The notes beneath the pieces were generated by a model. That model had not been told where the DNA came from, searched no databases, and was given only the letters and a program-made list of their open reading frames with translations. From contig JAKIVD010000017.1 of NCBI GenBank assembly GCA_021647205.1, positions 16,577 to 80,576 of the forward strand: 64,000 bases of DNA, written 5' to 3'. Position numbers and translations under genes: made by a program. Source of the stretch: Bacteroidales bacterium (GTDB lineage Bacteria; Bacteroidota; Bacteroidia; Bacteroidales; F082). Below are positions 25,052 through 34,161 of the stretch, in pieces (the stretch's first letter is position 1; the number at the start of each line of letters is the position of its first letter).

Positions 25052-27856
25052 ATGAAAGAAATAGTTCAGATAAATGTAAATGGTACCGATTACGAAGTTG
25101 CGGTAAGTCCTGAAACCACCCTGCTGGATGTCATCAGGGAAGAACTGCGGCTTATCGGCACTAAACGGGGCTGCGATGCCGGCGACTGTGGCGCCTGTAC
25201 CATTATCATGGATGGGAAGGCCGTGAATTCCTGCCTCGTCCTCGGCGTGGAAGCGCACGGGAAAAAGATAACAACCATCGAAGGTATTTCCAACGGGACG
25301 CTGCACCCCCTCCAGCAGGCATTCATCGAAAAAGGGGCCATTCAATGCGGGTTCTGCACACCGGGAATGATTCTTCGTGCCAAAACCATTTTGGATAAAT
25401 ACGAGGATGTTACCAAAGAGGAAATCAAAAGTGAGTTGAGTGGTAATTTGTGCCGTTGCACGGGTTACACCAAAATCATCGAAGCCATCGAATCGGCAAA
25501 GGACATCATCCAGGGCAAAAAGCCGGAAGAAATTACTTACGCACCGCAGAAATCGGCCATGGACCTTTCGGTGGTCGGAAAAAGGTTGCCCAAAATTGAC
25601 GCCCCCGATAAAGCCACGGGAAGGGCCATTTATACCGACGATATCGTCTTGCCCAATATGCTTTACGGAAAACTGCTGCTCAGTCCGGTGGCGCATGCCA
25701 AAATCAAATCCATCGACACCAGCAAAGCCAAAGCCTTAAAGGGCGTCAAAGCGGTGCTCACCGGCGCTGATGTTCCCGACGTGAGTTGGGGCACTTCCCC
25801 GCCGCGTTACGATGAATTTATCCTGGCCAAAGACAAAGTCCGTTTTGTGGGCGACGTGGTGGCTGCCGTGGCTGCCATTGACGAGGCAACCTGCTACAAA
25901 GCGCTCGAACTGATTGAAGTGGACTACGAGGAACTGCCGGCGGTTTTCGACCCCATGGAGGCCATGAAAGATGGCGCCCCGCGCCTGTTCGACCACAAAT
26001 ACGAAAACAACATCAATACCCGTGTTGACCATCATTTTGGTGATACCGAAAAGGGGTTTGCCGAGGCTGACCACATTCGCGAACACCACTTTGTGGGCAA
26101 CCGGACTTATCAAAATCCGATGGAACCCCACGTGGCCATTGCCGAGTGGGACCGCCACGGACGCGTAACCGTCCACACTTCTACCCAGGTGGTTCATTAC
26201 GTACACCACCAGCTTTCGCGTATTCTGGGTTTGCCCCTCGGCGACATTCGTGTGGTGATGACCCATTGCGGGGGCGGCTTTGGCTCCAAAGCAGCCACCA
26301 ACTATTTGGAGATTTTGTCCATTTTCCTGGCGAAGATTACGGGACAACCCGTTAAGATGCGTTTCACCCGCGAGGAAATGTACCTCTATGGAAGGGGAAG
26401 GCACAAACAGTACATCGACCTGAAAATCGGGGTGAAAAAAGATGGCACCATCACCGCCGTGAAACAGAAAGTCGTGCTGGAAGGCGGCGCTTATTCAAGC
26501 TTTGGCATCGTTTCGGCCTACTACGCCGGTTCCATGCTGACGACACTTTATAAAATGCCCAATTACAAATACGATGGCTTCCGTGTCAACACCAACCTCC
26601 CCCCCAGCGGCGCTTTCAGGGGGCACGGTGTCCCGCATCCGCGCTTTGCTTTCGAGTCGTTGTTGTCGATGATTGCAGACGACATCGGCATGGACCACAT
26701 CGACATCCGGCTGAAAAACGCCATGGTGCCCAATTACCGTACCTGCAACGATTTGGACATCGGTTCCTGCGAATTTACGGCCTGCCTCGAAGAAGTCAGG
26801 AGAAAATCGGACTGGGACAACCGAAAAGGAAATCTTCCGAAAGGACGTGGAATCGGGATTGGCTGCGGCGGCTTTGTTTCAGGGGCAGGTTATCCCATTT
26901 ACCGTTCTAAATTCCCGCACTCAAATGCCATCATTAAAATAGCCGAAGACGGCTCAAAAGCCGTGTTGTTTATTGGCGATGCCGACATCGGACAGGGTTC
27001 GGATACCGTGCTGGCCATGGCGGCCTGCGAGGCGATGGGCATTTCTTTCGACCGCATCAGCGTGGTGTCTGCCGACAGCGACATTACCCCCATCGGTTTC
27101 GGCGCTTACTCAAGCCGTGTAACCCTGATGGGCGGAAATGCCTCGAAGATGGCCGGTGAAGACATTAAAAAACAAGTCTTTGAAATGGCTTCCGAAATAT
27201 TAAATGTGGATGCCGGGCAACTGCAAGCCAAAGACAACAAAGTATTTGTGAAGGGTGACCCTTCTGTTTCCGTTAGCTGGCAGGAAGCTGCGGCACGTTA
27301 CTTTTCGCTGAAAGGCCCCCTGACCGGACGCGGGCATTATTCGCCTCCCGAAGGGCTTGGCGGCACTTACAAAGGGGCTGCGGTGGGCACTTCGCCGGCC
27401 TATTCTTTTTCGGCTACGGTTTGCGAAGTGGATGTTGACCTGGAGACAGGAAAGGTAAAAGTGCTGAACTTCTGGGATGCGCACGACTGCGGAACGGCCA
27501 TCAACCCGCTGCTCGTGGAAGGACAGGTTGAAGGCGCCGTTGTGATGAGCATGAGCGAGGTTTTGATGGAAAACCAGGTTTTCGATAAGAAAGGGAAACT
27601 GTTGAATGCCGACCTGCACAACTACCTGATGGCCACTTCTGCCGATACGCCCGAAATTGACTCGACCATTGTTGACAGTTACGAACCCGCCGGCCCTTTT
27701 GGCGCGAAGGAAGTGGGCGAAGGGGCAACTTTGCCCATCCTCGGCGCACTGGCCAATGCCATTGCCGATGCCATCGGTGCCCGGGTTTATGAATTACCGA
27801 TTACACCTGAGCGTGTGCTCAAAGCCATTCAATCAGTTAAAAATCAAAAAAAATAA
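25052..27856 (+). CDS. Fused [2Fe-2S] / molybdopterin subunit, 4-hydroxybenzoyl-CoA reductase-like
   Basis: A 934-residue fusion. Residues 1-155 are a two-[2Fe-2S] ferredoxin-like domain (C41, C46, C49, C61; C99, C102, C134, C136). Residues from about 170 are the large Mo subunit, with THCGGGFGSKAA and the catalytic glutamate E890 in the V-G-E-G segment. Its length is close to the sum of HcrC (about 160) and HcrA (about 770). The likely reaction is reductive removal of the para-hydroxyl of 4-hydroxybenzoyl-CoA to feed benzoyl-CoA reductase. Xanthine- or other heterocycle-type hydroxylation is the alternative. Family certain, substrate inferred from neighbours. Confidence 0.85.
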   Translation: MKEIVQINVNGTDYEVAVSPETTLLDVIREELRLIGTKRGCDAGDCGACTIIMDGKAVNSCLVLGVEAHGKKITTIEGISNGTLHPLQQAFIEKGAIQCGFCTPGMILRAKTILDKYEDVTKEEIKSELSGNLCRCTGYTKIIEAIESAKDIIQGKKPEEITYAPQKSAMDLSVVGKRLPKIDAPDKATGRAIYTDDIVLPNMLYGKLLLSPVAHAKIKSIDTSKAKALKGVKAVLTGADVPDVSWGTSPPRYDEFILAKDKVRFVGDVVAAVAAIDEATCYKALELIEVDYEELPAVFDPMEAMKDGAPRLFDHKYENNINTRVDHHFGDTEKGFAEADHIREHHFVGNRTYQNPMEPHVAIAEWDRHGRVTVHTSTQVVHYVHHQLSRILGLPLGDIRVVMTHCGGGFGSKAATNYLEILSIFLAKITGQPVKMRFTREEMYLYGRGRHKQYIDLKIGVKKDGTITAVKQKVVLEGGAYSSFGIVSAYYAGSMLTTLYKMPNYKYDGFRVNTNLPPSGAFRGHGVPHPRFAFESLLSMIADDIGMDHIDIRLKNAMVPNYRTCNDLDIGSCEFTACLEEVRRKSDWDNRKGNLPKGRGIGIGCGGFVSGAGYPIYRSKFPHSNAIIKIAEDGSKAVLFIGDADIGQGSDTVLAMAACEAMGISFDRISVVSADSDITPIGFGAYSSRVTLMGGNASKMAGEDIKKQVFEMASEILNVDAGQLQAKDNKVFVKGDPSVSVSWQEAAARYFSLKGPLTGRGHYSPPEGLGGTYKGAAVGTSPAYSFSATVCEVDVDLETGKVKVLNFWDAHDCGTAINPLLVEGQVEGAVVMSMSEVLMENQVFDKKGKLLNADLHNYLMATSADTPEIDSTIVDSYEPAGPFGAKEVGEGATLPILGALANAIADAIGARVYELPITPERVLKAIQSVKNQKK

Positions 27857-27859
27857 ATC

Positions 27860-28627
27860 ATGGAAAAATCAAATGGGATTGCAATTAAGCTGAAAAACAA
27901 AACAGCCATCGTTACCGGCGGCAGCCTGGGCATCGGGGCCGGAATAGCCCTGAAACTGGCAGAATGTGGCGCAAATGTGGTGGTGAATTACCGAAAACAC
28001 AAAGAAGAAGCGGAACAAATTGCGGCGAAAGTTGAGGAGTTCGGCGGGAAGGCCCTGGTATTCCAGGCCGATATTTCCAGCTTTGCCGACGCCGGAAAAA
28101 TGGTGGAGAAAACCTTGTCGGAGTTTGGTAGCATTGACATCCTTGTGAACAACGCCGGCATCAACTGGGACGGCGTTATCTGGAAAATGACGGAAGAACA
28201 ATGGGACAGCGTAATCAATGTAAACCTGAAAGGATATTTTAATTTTATCAGGGCTGTTGCACCCTTGTTCCGTGAGCAGAAGTCAGGGAAAATAATCAAC
28301 GTTACCTCCATCAACGGGATGCGGGGGAAATTCGGGCAAACCAATTATGCTGCTTCAAAAGCCGGCATCATCGGGCTGACGAAAACCGTGGCGAGGGAAC
28401 TGGGCAAGTATTCGGTCAATGTAAATGCCGTGGCCCCCGGACTGATTGAGACCGACATGATGAAAAATGCCGACGAAGTCGTCAGGGAAAAAGCCATGAC
28501 AGAAATCATTATCAAACGCTTTGGGCAAACGGAAGATGTGGCCAACCTGGTTGCTTTCCTGAGCTCCGACCTGTCGCGCCACATTACCGGCGAGGTGATT
28601 AAGGTAGATGGCGGACAGTATATTTAG
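27860..28627 (+). CDS. SDR-family 3-oxoacyl reductase-like enzyme (FabG-like)
   Basis: A 255-residue classical short-chain dehydrogenase with the cofactor motif TGGSLGIG (19-26), NNAG, and catalytic S, Y163 and K167 in NYAASK. It resembles 3-oxoacyl-ACP reductases, which in catabolic clusters often act as 3-hydroxyacyl-CoA dehydrogenases. It starts 3 nt after the Mo subunit gene and ends the catabolic run. It could handle an intermediate of the pimelyl-CoA branch. The usual fabG role in fatty-acid synthesis is less likely at this location. Confidence 0.85.
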   Translation: MEKSNGIAIKLKNKTAIVTGGSLGIGAGIALKLAECGANVVVNYRKHKEEAEQIAAKVEEFGGKALVFQADISSFADAGKMVEKTLSEFGSIDILVNNAGINWDGVIWKMTEEQWDSVINVNLKGYFNFIRAVAPLFREQKSGKIINVTSINGMRGKFGQTNYAASKAGIIGLTKTVARELGKYSVNVNAVAPGLIETDMMKNADEVVREKAMTEIIIKRFGQTEDVANLVAFLSSDLSRHITGEVIKVDGGQYI

Positions 28628-28706
28628 TTGATATTACTCAAGCAGCGCGATTAATTAGTTCACGAGGTTTATTGCCGAAAAACATATTTATATGTACTTT
28701 ATTTTG

Positions 28707-28714
28707 TATTTTTG
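28707..28714 (+). promoter_or_regulatory. Candidate -7 element (TATTTTTG) for the Fic gene
   Basis: Matches TAnnTTTG, 17 nt before the ATG at 28732. This supports that start over an in-frame TTG at 28672, which would lie upstream of the promoter. No good -33 match. Confidence 0.35.
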
Positions 28715-28731
28715 GGACAAATAAAAAGAAC

Positions 28732-29814
28732 ATGGGACAGAATGCACCCTTTTATCATCTTGAAAAACTTCCCCCGAAAAGGGAGGTGGTCGAGACCATT
28801 GCGGTTTTAAGACAAACGAACAGGGCAGCAACAGCGCTGGCCGAATTGAAGGGTGTTGCCGGAACAATCCCAAATCAATCGATATTGATTAATGCAATTG
28901 TATTGCAGGAGGCAAGGGGAAGTTCAGAGATTGAAAATATTGTCACTACCCAGGATGAACTTTATAAAGCGTTAACTGTAAATAAATTAACTGTCACGCC
29001 CGCGACAAAAGAAGTTATAAATTATCGAACGGCCTTATTCCATGGATTCAATCTTCTTGAAAATCAAGGCTTCATCAGGGTAAACGACATTGTGGGCATC
29101 CAACAAGAACTAATTGATAATACCGCTGGAATAAGAAGTACACCCGGAACTGTTCTCAAGAATGATAAAACCGGGGAAGTCGTTTACACACCTCCCCAGG
29201 ACAAACAGGAGATTCTCGATTTACTGAGCAATTTCATTCATCATTTTAACCAAAATGAGCCGGATTTATCCCCCTTGATAAGCTTGGCAATTCTCCATTA
29301 TCAGTTTGAAAGCATTCATCCGTTTTATGACGGAAATGGCAGAACAGCCAGAATATTAAATATTTTATACCTGATTCTGAATAAGTTAATCGATACACCC
29401 ATTCTCTATTTAAGTGATTATATTATTAAGCATAAAGCCGACTATTACCGCTTACTAAATCAAACGAACAGGACCGGCGATTGGGAGGAGTGGATTATAT
29501 TTATGTTAAAAGCCGTTGAAATAACCTCATTGCAAACCATTGAGAAAATTAATAAAATAAGACAATTGCTGGAGCAGACCATTGTGAAAGTAAGGCTTCA
29601 CTCACCAAAGATTTACAAAAAGGAATTGGTAGAGTTGCTGTTTGAACTACCCTATTCCAAAATAGAATTCGTAGTGAATCATTTAAAAGTAGAACGCAAG
29701 GCAGCCTCAAGATATTTAAAAGAAATGGAAAGAACAGGGGTTTTAGAATCCCAAAAGGTTGGACGTGAAATAGTATACATCAACAAAGAATTGGTTGAAA
29801 TATTGAAACGATAA
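28732..29814 (+). CDS. Fic family protein (AMP transferase-type)
   Basis: A 360-residue Fic protein. The catalytic motif HPFYDGNGRTAR begins at H196. An N-terminal inhibitory motif S64-x-x-x-E68-N (SSEIEN) is present, so this is a class II Fic with an intramolecular inhibitory helix. A Fic-N domain precedes the core and a winged-helix-like segment follows it (about 290-360). Such proteins transfer AMP or other groups to target proteins, and stand-alone class II members are self-controlled. Its composition is AT-rich. It is followed by a MazEF pair, making a small defence/toxin-type island between catabolic genes. Confidence 0.88.
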   Translation: MGQNAPFYHLEKLPPKREVVETIAVLRQTNRAATALAELKGVAGTIPNQSILINAIVLQEARGSSEIENIVTTQDELYKALTVNKLTVTPATKEVINYRTALFHGFNLLENQGFIRVNDIVGIQQELIDNTAGIRSTPGTVLKNDKTGEVVYTPPQDKQEILDLLSNFIHHFNQNEPDLSPLISLAILHYQFESIHPFYDGNGRTARILNILYLILNKLIDTPILYLSDYIIKHKADYYRLLNQTNRTGDWEEWIIFMLKAVEITSLQTIEKINKIRQLLEQTIVKVRLHSPKIYKKELVELLFELPYSKIEFVVNHLKVERKAASRYLKEMERTGVLESQKVGREIVYINKELVEILKR

Positions 29815-29870
29815 TTCTTGTTGTCCGGATGTTGCCCATTATTTTCAAAAAAAATGTGTCTAAAAAAACA

Positions 29871-29901
29871 TTTGGAGAATCAACTATTCGTGTTAACTTT
29901 G
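29871..29901 (+). promoter_or_regulatory. Bacteroidota-type promoter for mazEF
   Basis: TTTG at 29871-29874, a 19-nt spacer, then TAACTTTG at 29894-29901, 24 nt before the antitoxin ATG. Both boxes and the spacing fit the -33/-7 consensus of this phylum, making it the clearest promoter in the window. Confidence 0.6.
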
Positions 29902-29925
29902 TAATTACATTTTAAGAACAGAATT

Positions 29926-30171
29926 ATGGAATTATCGATAATACAAATTGGGAATTCAAAAGGATTCAGACTTAGTAAGACTTTGATTGAGAAGTACAAC
30001 ATTAAAGATAAAGTTGAACTCATCCTTGAGAAAGAGCACATCATATTGAAACCGATTGCTTCTCCAAGAAAAGGATGGGAAGAAGCATTTAAAGAAATGA
30101 ATGAAAATGGGGACGACCAACTTTTATTCAATGATGTTTTTGACGCTGAAAACTTTGAAGAATGGAATTAA
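29926..30171 (+). CDS. mazE: MazE-type antitoxin (AbrB/SpoVT fold)
   Basis: An 81-residue protein whose first 50 residues (IIQIGNSKGFRLSKTLIEKY...VELILEKEHIILKP) form a swapped-hairpin AbrB DNA-binding domain. It has an acidic C-terminal tail that would neutralise the toxin. It should bind MazF and repress the shared promoter. The stop overlaps the toxin start by 10 nt, typical of coupled toxin-antitoxin genes. Confidence 0.85.
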   Translation: MELSIIQIGNSKGFRLSKTLIEKYNIKDKVELILEKEHIILKPIASPRKGWEEAFKEMNENGDDQLLFNDVFDAENFEEWN

Positions 30172-30485
30172 GTCAATACCAAATTGTGCTCGTCAACCTC
30201 GACCCGACTATTGGAAGTGAAATCAGGAAAACAAGACCCTGTGTTATTATTTCACCCAACGAAATGAACAGATACCTACGGGCAATTGTTGTCGCTCCCA
30301 TGACAACAAAATCGAGAAAATATCCAACCAGAATTAAAGTGAAACATGAAAATAAAACAGGCTGGATTGTAATTGACCAAATCCGTACAATTGACAAACA
30401 AAGAATTATCAGGATTCTGGGAGAATTATCAAAACCGGAAATAAAAGAATTAAAGTCAGTAATGAAAGAGACTTATGTTGATTGA
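30162..30485 (+). CDS. mazF: MazF/PemK-type endoribonuclease toxin
   Basis: A 107-residue MazF-like protein with the N-terminal LVNLDPTIGSEIRKTRPCVIIS block (the conserved G-x-E-x-x-K-x-R-P loop) and VAPMTTKSR, VIDQIRTIDKQR. These are the catalytic-site regions of the family. It cleaves mRNA at short sequence motifs when not bound by MazE. Complete and apparently intact. Confidence 0.88.
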   Translation: MELSQYQIVLVNLDPTIGSEIRKTRPCVIISPNEMNRYLRAIVVAPMTTKSRKYPTRIKVKHENKTGWIVIDQIRTIDKQRIIRILGELSKPEIKELKSVMKETYVD

Positions 30486-30602
30486 AAGAAAAAACTACCG
30501 CCAACAAAGACACAATAGCAATTGCTACTTTCCGGAATAATAAACCTCAAAATGAATGAATTGGAAAAATAAAGTACCACAACAAAATAAAAAACGTTAA
30601 AA

Positions 30603-31793
30603 ATGAATTTAAACGACGTAGTCATCATTTCGGCATGCCGCACTGCCATGGGCAGTTTTGGCGGAACCCTCAAAGACATCCCTTCTTTTGATTTGGGGGC
30701 AGTGGCAGTTAAAGCAGCTTTAAACAGGGCCTCCCTTGGCGGGGAGCAGGTGGACGAAGCCATTCTCGGCAGTTGCCGGCAGGCAGGCAACGGTCCCAAC
30801 CCGGCCAGAACGGCAGCGGTAAAAGGCGGCATTGCCGAAAGCAAACCCGTTATTACCCTCAACATGGCTTGCCCATCGGCCATGCGCTCGGTAATGTTCG
30901 CATCCCAGGCCATCCGACTGGGCGAATCGGAAATTGTGCTTGCCGGGGGCTTCGACAGCATGAGCACCATTCCTTATTTGCTTAAAGGGACAAGGTGGGC
31001 CGGATTTAAAATGGGCGACAAAACCCTTGAAGACGGCTGGAGCGACAGCATCGACCCTTTAATCGGACAGGGAATGGGACACACGGCCGAGAACCTGCAT
31101 GATAAATACAAAATCCCGAGGGAACTACAGGATGAGTTTGCCGTCAACAGCCACCTCAAAGCTTCGGCAGCACAAAAGAACGGTTGGTTTGATGAAGAAA
31201 TTGTGCCCATTGAAATTCCGGCTACCAGGAAAACCCCGGCTGTTACTTTTGATAAAGACGAAACCATCAGGCACACCATTGACCAGGAAAAAATGGCCAA
31301 AATCAGGCCGGCCTTCCGCAAGGACGGAACGGTAACTGCCGGCAACGCCTGCGGTTTGAGCGATGGCGCCACGGCTTTGGTTGTGACCAGCAGGCAGAAA
31401 GCCAAAGAGCTGGGGGCAACCCCTTTGTTCTCTATCGTATCCTATGCCCAACTGGCCGTTTCTCCGTCAACGATGGGTGAGGGACCCGGTTTCTCCATCC
31501 CCGCCGCGCTGAAAAACGCCGGCATGGGCCTCGGCGACATGGACCTGATCGAAGTCAATGAAGCTTTTGCCATCCAGGTTTTGGCCAACCAGCAATTACT
31601 GAAGTGGGACGACAGCAAACTAAATGTGCACGGGGGCGCCATCGCTTTGGGTCACCCGACCGGCATCAGCGGGGCAAGAATCCTCGTAACAGCTTATCAC
31701 GCTTTAAAACGGCTTGGCAAAACCCATTGTGTTGCGGCCATTTGCGGTGGTGGTGGTGTGACCACAGCCATGGTCATCAGGCGGGAGTCGTAG
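30603..31793 (+). CDS. Acetyl-CoA C-acetyltransferase (thiolase)
   Basis: A 396-residue thiolase. Active-site residues are C90 ([11 protein letters not shown], slightly off the usual C-G/A-S-G context), H351 ([16 protein letters not shown]) and C381 ([12 protein letters not shown]). It probably splits acetoacetyl-CoA, or a longer 3-oxoacyl-CoA, in the lower pathway. It is a paralogue of the thiolase at 15927 and lies beyond the Fic/MazEF island. Its GC-richer composition matches the catabolic cluster rather than the island, so it may be a detached part of it. Confidence 0.88.
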   Translation: MNLNDVVIISACRTAMGSFGGTLKDIPSFDLGAVAVKAALNRASLGGEQVDEAILGSCRQAGNGPNPARTAAVKGGIAESKPVITLNMACPSAMRSVMFASQAIRLGESEIVLAGGFDSMSTIPYLLKGTRWAGFKMGDKTLEDGWSDSIDPLIGQGMGHTAENLHDKYKIPRELQDEFAVNSHLKASAAQKNGWFDEEIVPIEIPATRKTPAVTFDKDETIRHTIDQEKMAKIRPAFRKDGTVTAGNACGLSDGATALVVTSRQKAKELGATPLFSIVSYAQLAVSPSTMGEGPGFSIPAALKNAGMGLGDMDLIEVNEAFAIQVLANQQLLKWDDSKLNVHGGAIALGHPTGISGARILVTAYHALKRLGKTHCVAAICGGGGVTTAMVIRRES

Positions 31794-31914
31794 GCTGGTT
31801 GGGTTTGGCTGCTCGATTGTTCGGTGGATTATCCAATGACAACAAATATCCTATAACAAATAATCTTCTGCAAGCTTTTACTAATTCACTATTTTCGCTT
31901 TCTAAGCTATTACA

Positions 31915-32814
31915 GTGAAAACATTGTCCAACCAAAAAAAAGCCTACTTACTGGCGCTGCTCGCTGTTGTTTTTTGGTCGACCATGAGCTCGGCTTTTAA
32001 GATTACTTTGGGACATATCGACTACGATCAGTTGTTGCTCTGGGCTTCATTGATGGGTGTAGTTGTTTTGGGGTTGGTGAACCAGTTTGGCAATGAACCT
32101 TTGCGAATCAGCAACATCAAACGCAAAGATTTACTTTCTTCGGCATTGATGGGGTTTTTCAATCCATTCCTCTATTACCTCGTGCTTTTTAAAGCCTACG
32201 ATTTACTGGAAGCCCAAATTGCCGGCACACTTAATTATGCGTGGCCCCTTGTGCTGGTGCTGCTTTCGGCCCCCCTGCTTAAGCAAAAGATACACCCCTT
32301 AAGCATCCTTGCCATTTTTATCAGTTTCTTCGGCATTGTTGTCATCAGTACTCATGGCAAGCTGTTAAGCTTCGAAAACATTAACCCGTTCGGTGTTGCC
32401 CTTGCGGTGGGCAGCGCTTTTTTCTGGGCCGTTTACTGGATACTGAACATGAAGGACAAGCGGGAAACCACCGGAAAAATCGGGATGAACCTTTTTTTCG
32501 GCTTTGTTTACATATTGATCTTTCTGTTGGTGAGCGGGCGGGACATCCACTTCCCCGGCGCAAAAGCAATGGCCGGTGTGGCCTATATTGGCGCTTTTGA
32601 AATGAGCATTACTTTTGTCATTTGGTTGAAAGCACTGAATTATTCTGCCAACACCGCCAAGGTGAGCAACCTGATTTACCTCTCCCCTTTCTTTGCCTTA
32701 TTCTGGATAAACCTGGCAGTGGGCGAAAGTATCCGAACCTCCACTTTCACCGGACTTGTTTTTATCATACTCGGCATCGTCTTGCAACAGTTTTTGGACT
32801 TGAAACGAAAGTAA
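31915..32814 (+). CDS. EamA/DMT-family transporter
   Basis: A 299-residue inner-membrane protein with about ten hydrophobic segments in two EamA repeats (about 10-145 and 155-295). This is the drug/metabolite transporter layout used for export or uptake of amino acids, carboxylates or other small molecules. Start is GTG. The substrate cannot be inferred. It has no clear operon partner. Confidence 0.82.
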   Translation: MKTLSNQKKAYLLALLAVVFWSTMSSAFKITLGHIDYDQLLLWASLMGVVVLGLVNQFGNEPLRISNIKRKDLLSSALMGFFNPFLYYLVLFKAYDLLEAQIAGTLNYAWPLVLVLLSAPLLKQKIHPLSILAIFISFFGIVVISTHGKLLSFENINPFGVALAVGSAFFWAVYWILNMKDKRETTGKIGMNLFFGFVYILIFLLVSGRDIHFPGAKAMAGVAYIGAFEMSITFVIWLKALNYSANTAKVSNLIYLSPFFALFWINLAVGESIRTSTFTGLVFIILGIVLQQFLDLKRK

Positions 32815-32829
32815 TAAACCTGACTCTAT

Positions 32830-32992
32830 TGTTTGATTAATCGTATTTTTGGTTTTGATAATTTGATAATGTGATAATTTGATAATTTGATAATGTGATA
32901 ATTTGATAATGTGATAATTTGATAATGTGATAATGTGACAATGTGCTAATTTGATAATTTGGCTTGCTTCTTATTCGTTGATTAATCAAACA
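32830..32992. repeat. Octanucleotide tandem array with 13-bp inverted-repeat ends
   Basis: Thirteen consecutive 8-nt units of GATAATTT or GATAATGT, two of them with single changes (GACAATGT, GCTAATTT), fill 32857-32960. Perfect 13-bp inverted repeats flank them: TGTTTGATTAATC at 32830-32842 and GATTAATCAAACA at 32980-32992. A 7-nt direct repeat AACCTGA lies outside both ends (32817-32823, 32994-33000). It occupies the whole intergenic space between the EamA gene and lgt and codes for nothing visible. Confidence 0.9.
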
Positions 32993-33003
32993 CAACCTGA
33001 AAA

Positions 33004-34161
33004 ATGTACCCGAAATTAAGTGACCTCATCAACGACTGGTTCGGCACCGACATTGTTTTACCCATTCAAAGTTATGGGTTCTTCCTGGCCCTCGCTTTTT
33101 TATCCGGTGCTTTTTTTCTGTACCAGGAGCTCATGCGAAAAGAGCGGGAAGGTCTTATCAGCCCGCAAAAGAAAAAGGTTCAAAAAGGAAAACCAGCTTC
33201 GACCGGCGAATTAATTTCGGTTTTTGTTATCAGCTTTCTCGTCACCTTCAAAATAACCGGCGCACTGTTAAATTACAATCTCTTTGCCAACAACCCTCAG
33301 GATTTTATGCTGTCGGGCGAAGGCTCCTGGCCCGGCGGGCTGCTTATTGCATGCGCCTATACCACCTGGTTCTTCTATTCAAAGAAAAAGAAAGAAATGC
33401 ATCCACCTGTTTGGGAAGATGTAACCATCCATGCACAGGAACAAACCTGGCCCATTGTTTTTGTGGCCATTGTTTTCGGTATTCTCGGTTCAAAAGTGTT
33501 TCACTGGTTCGAAAACTGGGAAGAGTTTAGCCGCAACCCCCTCGATGCACTCCTCTCATTCAGCGGGATGAGTTTTTATGGCGGCTTAATCGTTGCTGCT
33601 GCTGCCGTGGGTTTATACGCTAAGAGACAAGGCATCAGGTGGTGGATTATGGCCGACAGTGTGGCACCGTCGCTCATCCTTTCCTACGGTATCGGGCGCA
33701 TCGGCTGCCATGTTGCCGGCGATGGTGACTGGGGAATTGTCAACACTTTGGACAAGCCCGGCTGGCTCTCGTTTTTTCCCGACTGGCTGTGGTCCTATAA
33801 GTATCCGCACAATATTATCAACGAAGGCATTCCGATTCCCGCTTGCAGCGGCCCCCACTGTTTTCAGCTGGCTGAAGGTGTTTTCCCGACACCCGTTTAC
33901 GAAACCTTTATGGCCCTTCTGATTTTTCTTTTTTTATGGCGGATCAGAAAACGGCCCGGAATTCCAGGCATGTTAACGGCCATCTACCTGATGTTAAACG
34001 GAATGGAAAGGTTTTTCATTGAGAGAATAAGGGTAAACAACCTGTTTGATTTTTTGGGGATGAAAGTTACCCAGGCGGAGGTGATATCCGTGATTTTATT
34101 CCTGACGGGATTGGCCTTGTTAATAATCCTGTGGCTTAAACAAAAGAAAACAACATCATGA
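33004..34161 (+). CDS. lgt: Prolipoprotein diacylglyceryl transferase family protein
   Basis: A 385-residue polytopic membrane protein of the Lgt family, which attaches diacylglycerol to the lipobox cysteine of prolipoproteins. The GGLIVAAAAVG segment and YGIGRIGCHVAGDGDWG correspond to the Lgt signature region, although the usual N-F-x-N-x-E is altered to C-H-V-A-G-D. MERFFIERIRVNN near the end matches the conserved R-F-x-E-x-x-R. Longer and more divergent than proteobacterial Lgt. I recall such forms in Bacteroidota. Overlaps the next gene by 4 nt. Confidence 0.8.
   Translation: MYPKLSDLINDWFGTDIVLPIQSYGFFLALAFLSGAFFLYQELMRKEREGLISPQKKKVQKGKPASTGELISVFVISFLVTFKITGALLNYNLFANNPQDFMLSGEGSWPGGLLIACAYTTWFFYSKKKKEMHPPVWEDVTIHAQEQTWPIVFVAIVFGILGSKVFHWFENWEEFSRNPLDALLSFSGMSFYGGLIVAAAAVGLYAKRQGIRWWIMADSVAPSLILSYGIGRIGCHVAGDGDWGIVNTLDKPGWLSFFPDWLWSYKYPHNIINEGIPIPACSGPHCFQLAEGVFPTPVYETFMALLIFLFLWRIRKRPGIPGMLTAIYLMLNGMERFFIERIRVNNLFDFLGMKVTQAEVISVILFLTGLALLIILWLKQKKTTS

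Noticed and set aside
1768..28627. Class II (Bam) tungsten-type benzoyl-CoA reductase
   Set aside because: No BamB-like aldehyde-ferredoxin-oxidoreductase-type protein or other bam genes are present; only Oah is shared by both routes.
33004..34161. Unrelated polytopic membrane protein rather than Lgt, because the N-F-x-N-x-E signature is altered
   Set aside because: The G-R-I-G segment, the R-F-x-E-x-x-R motif and the topology still fit the Lgt family best.
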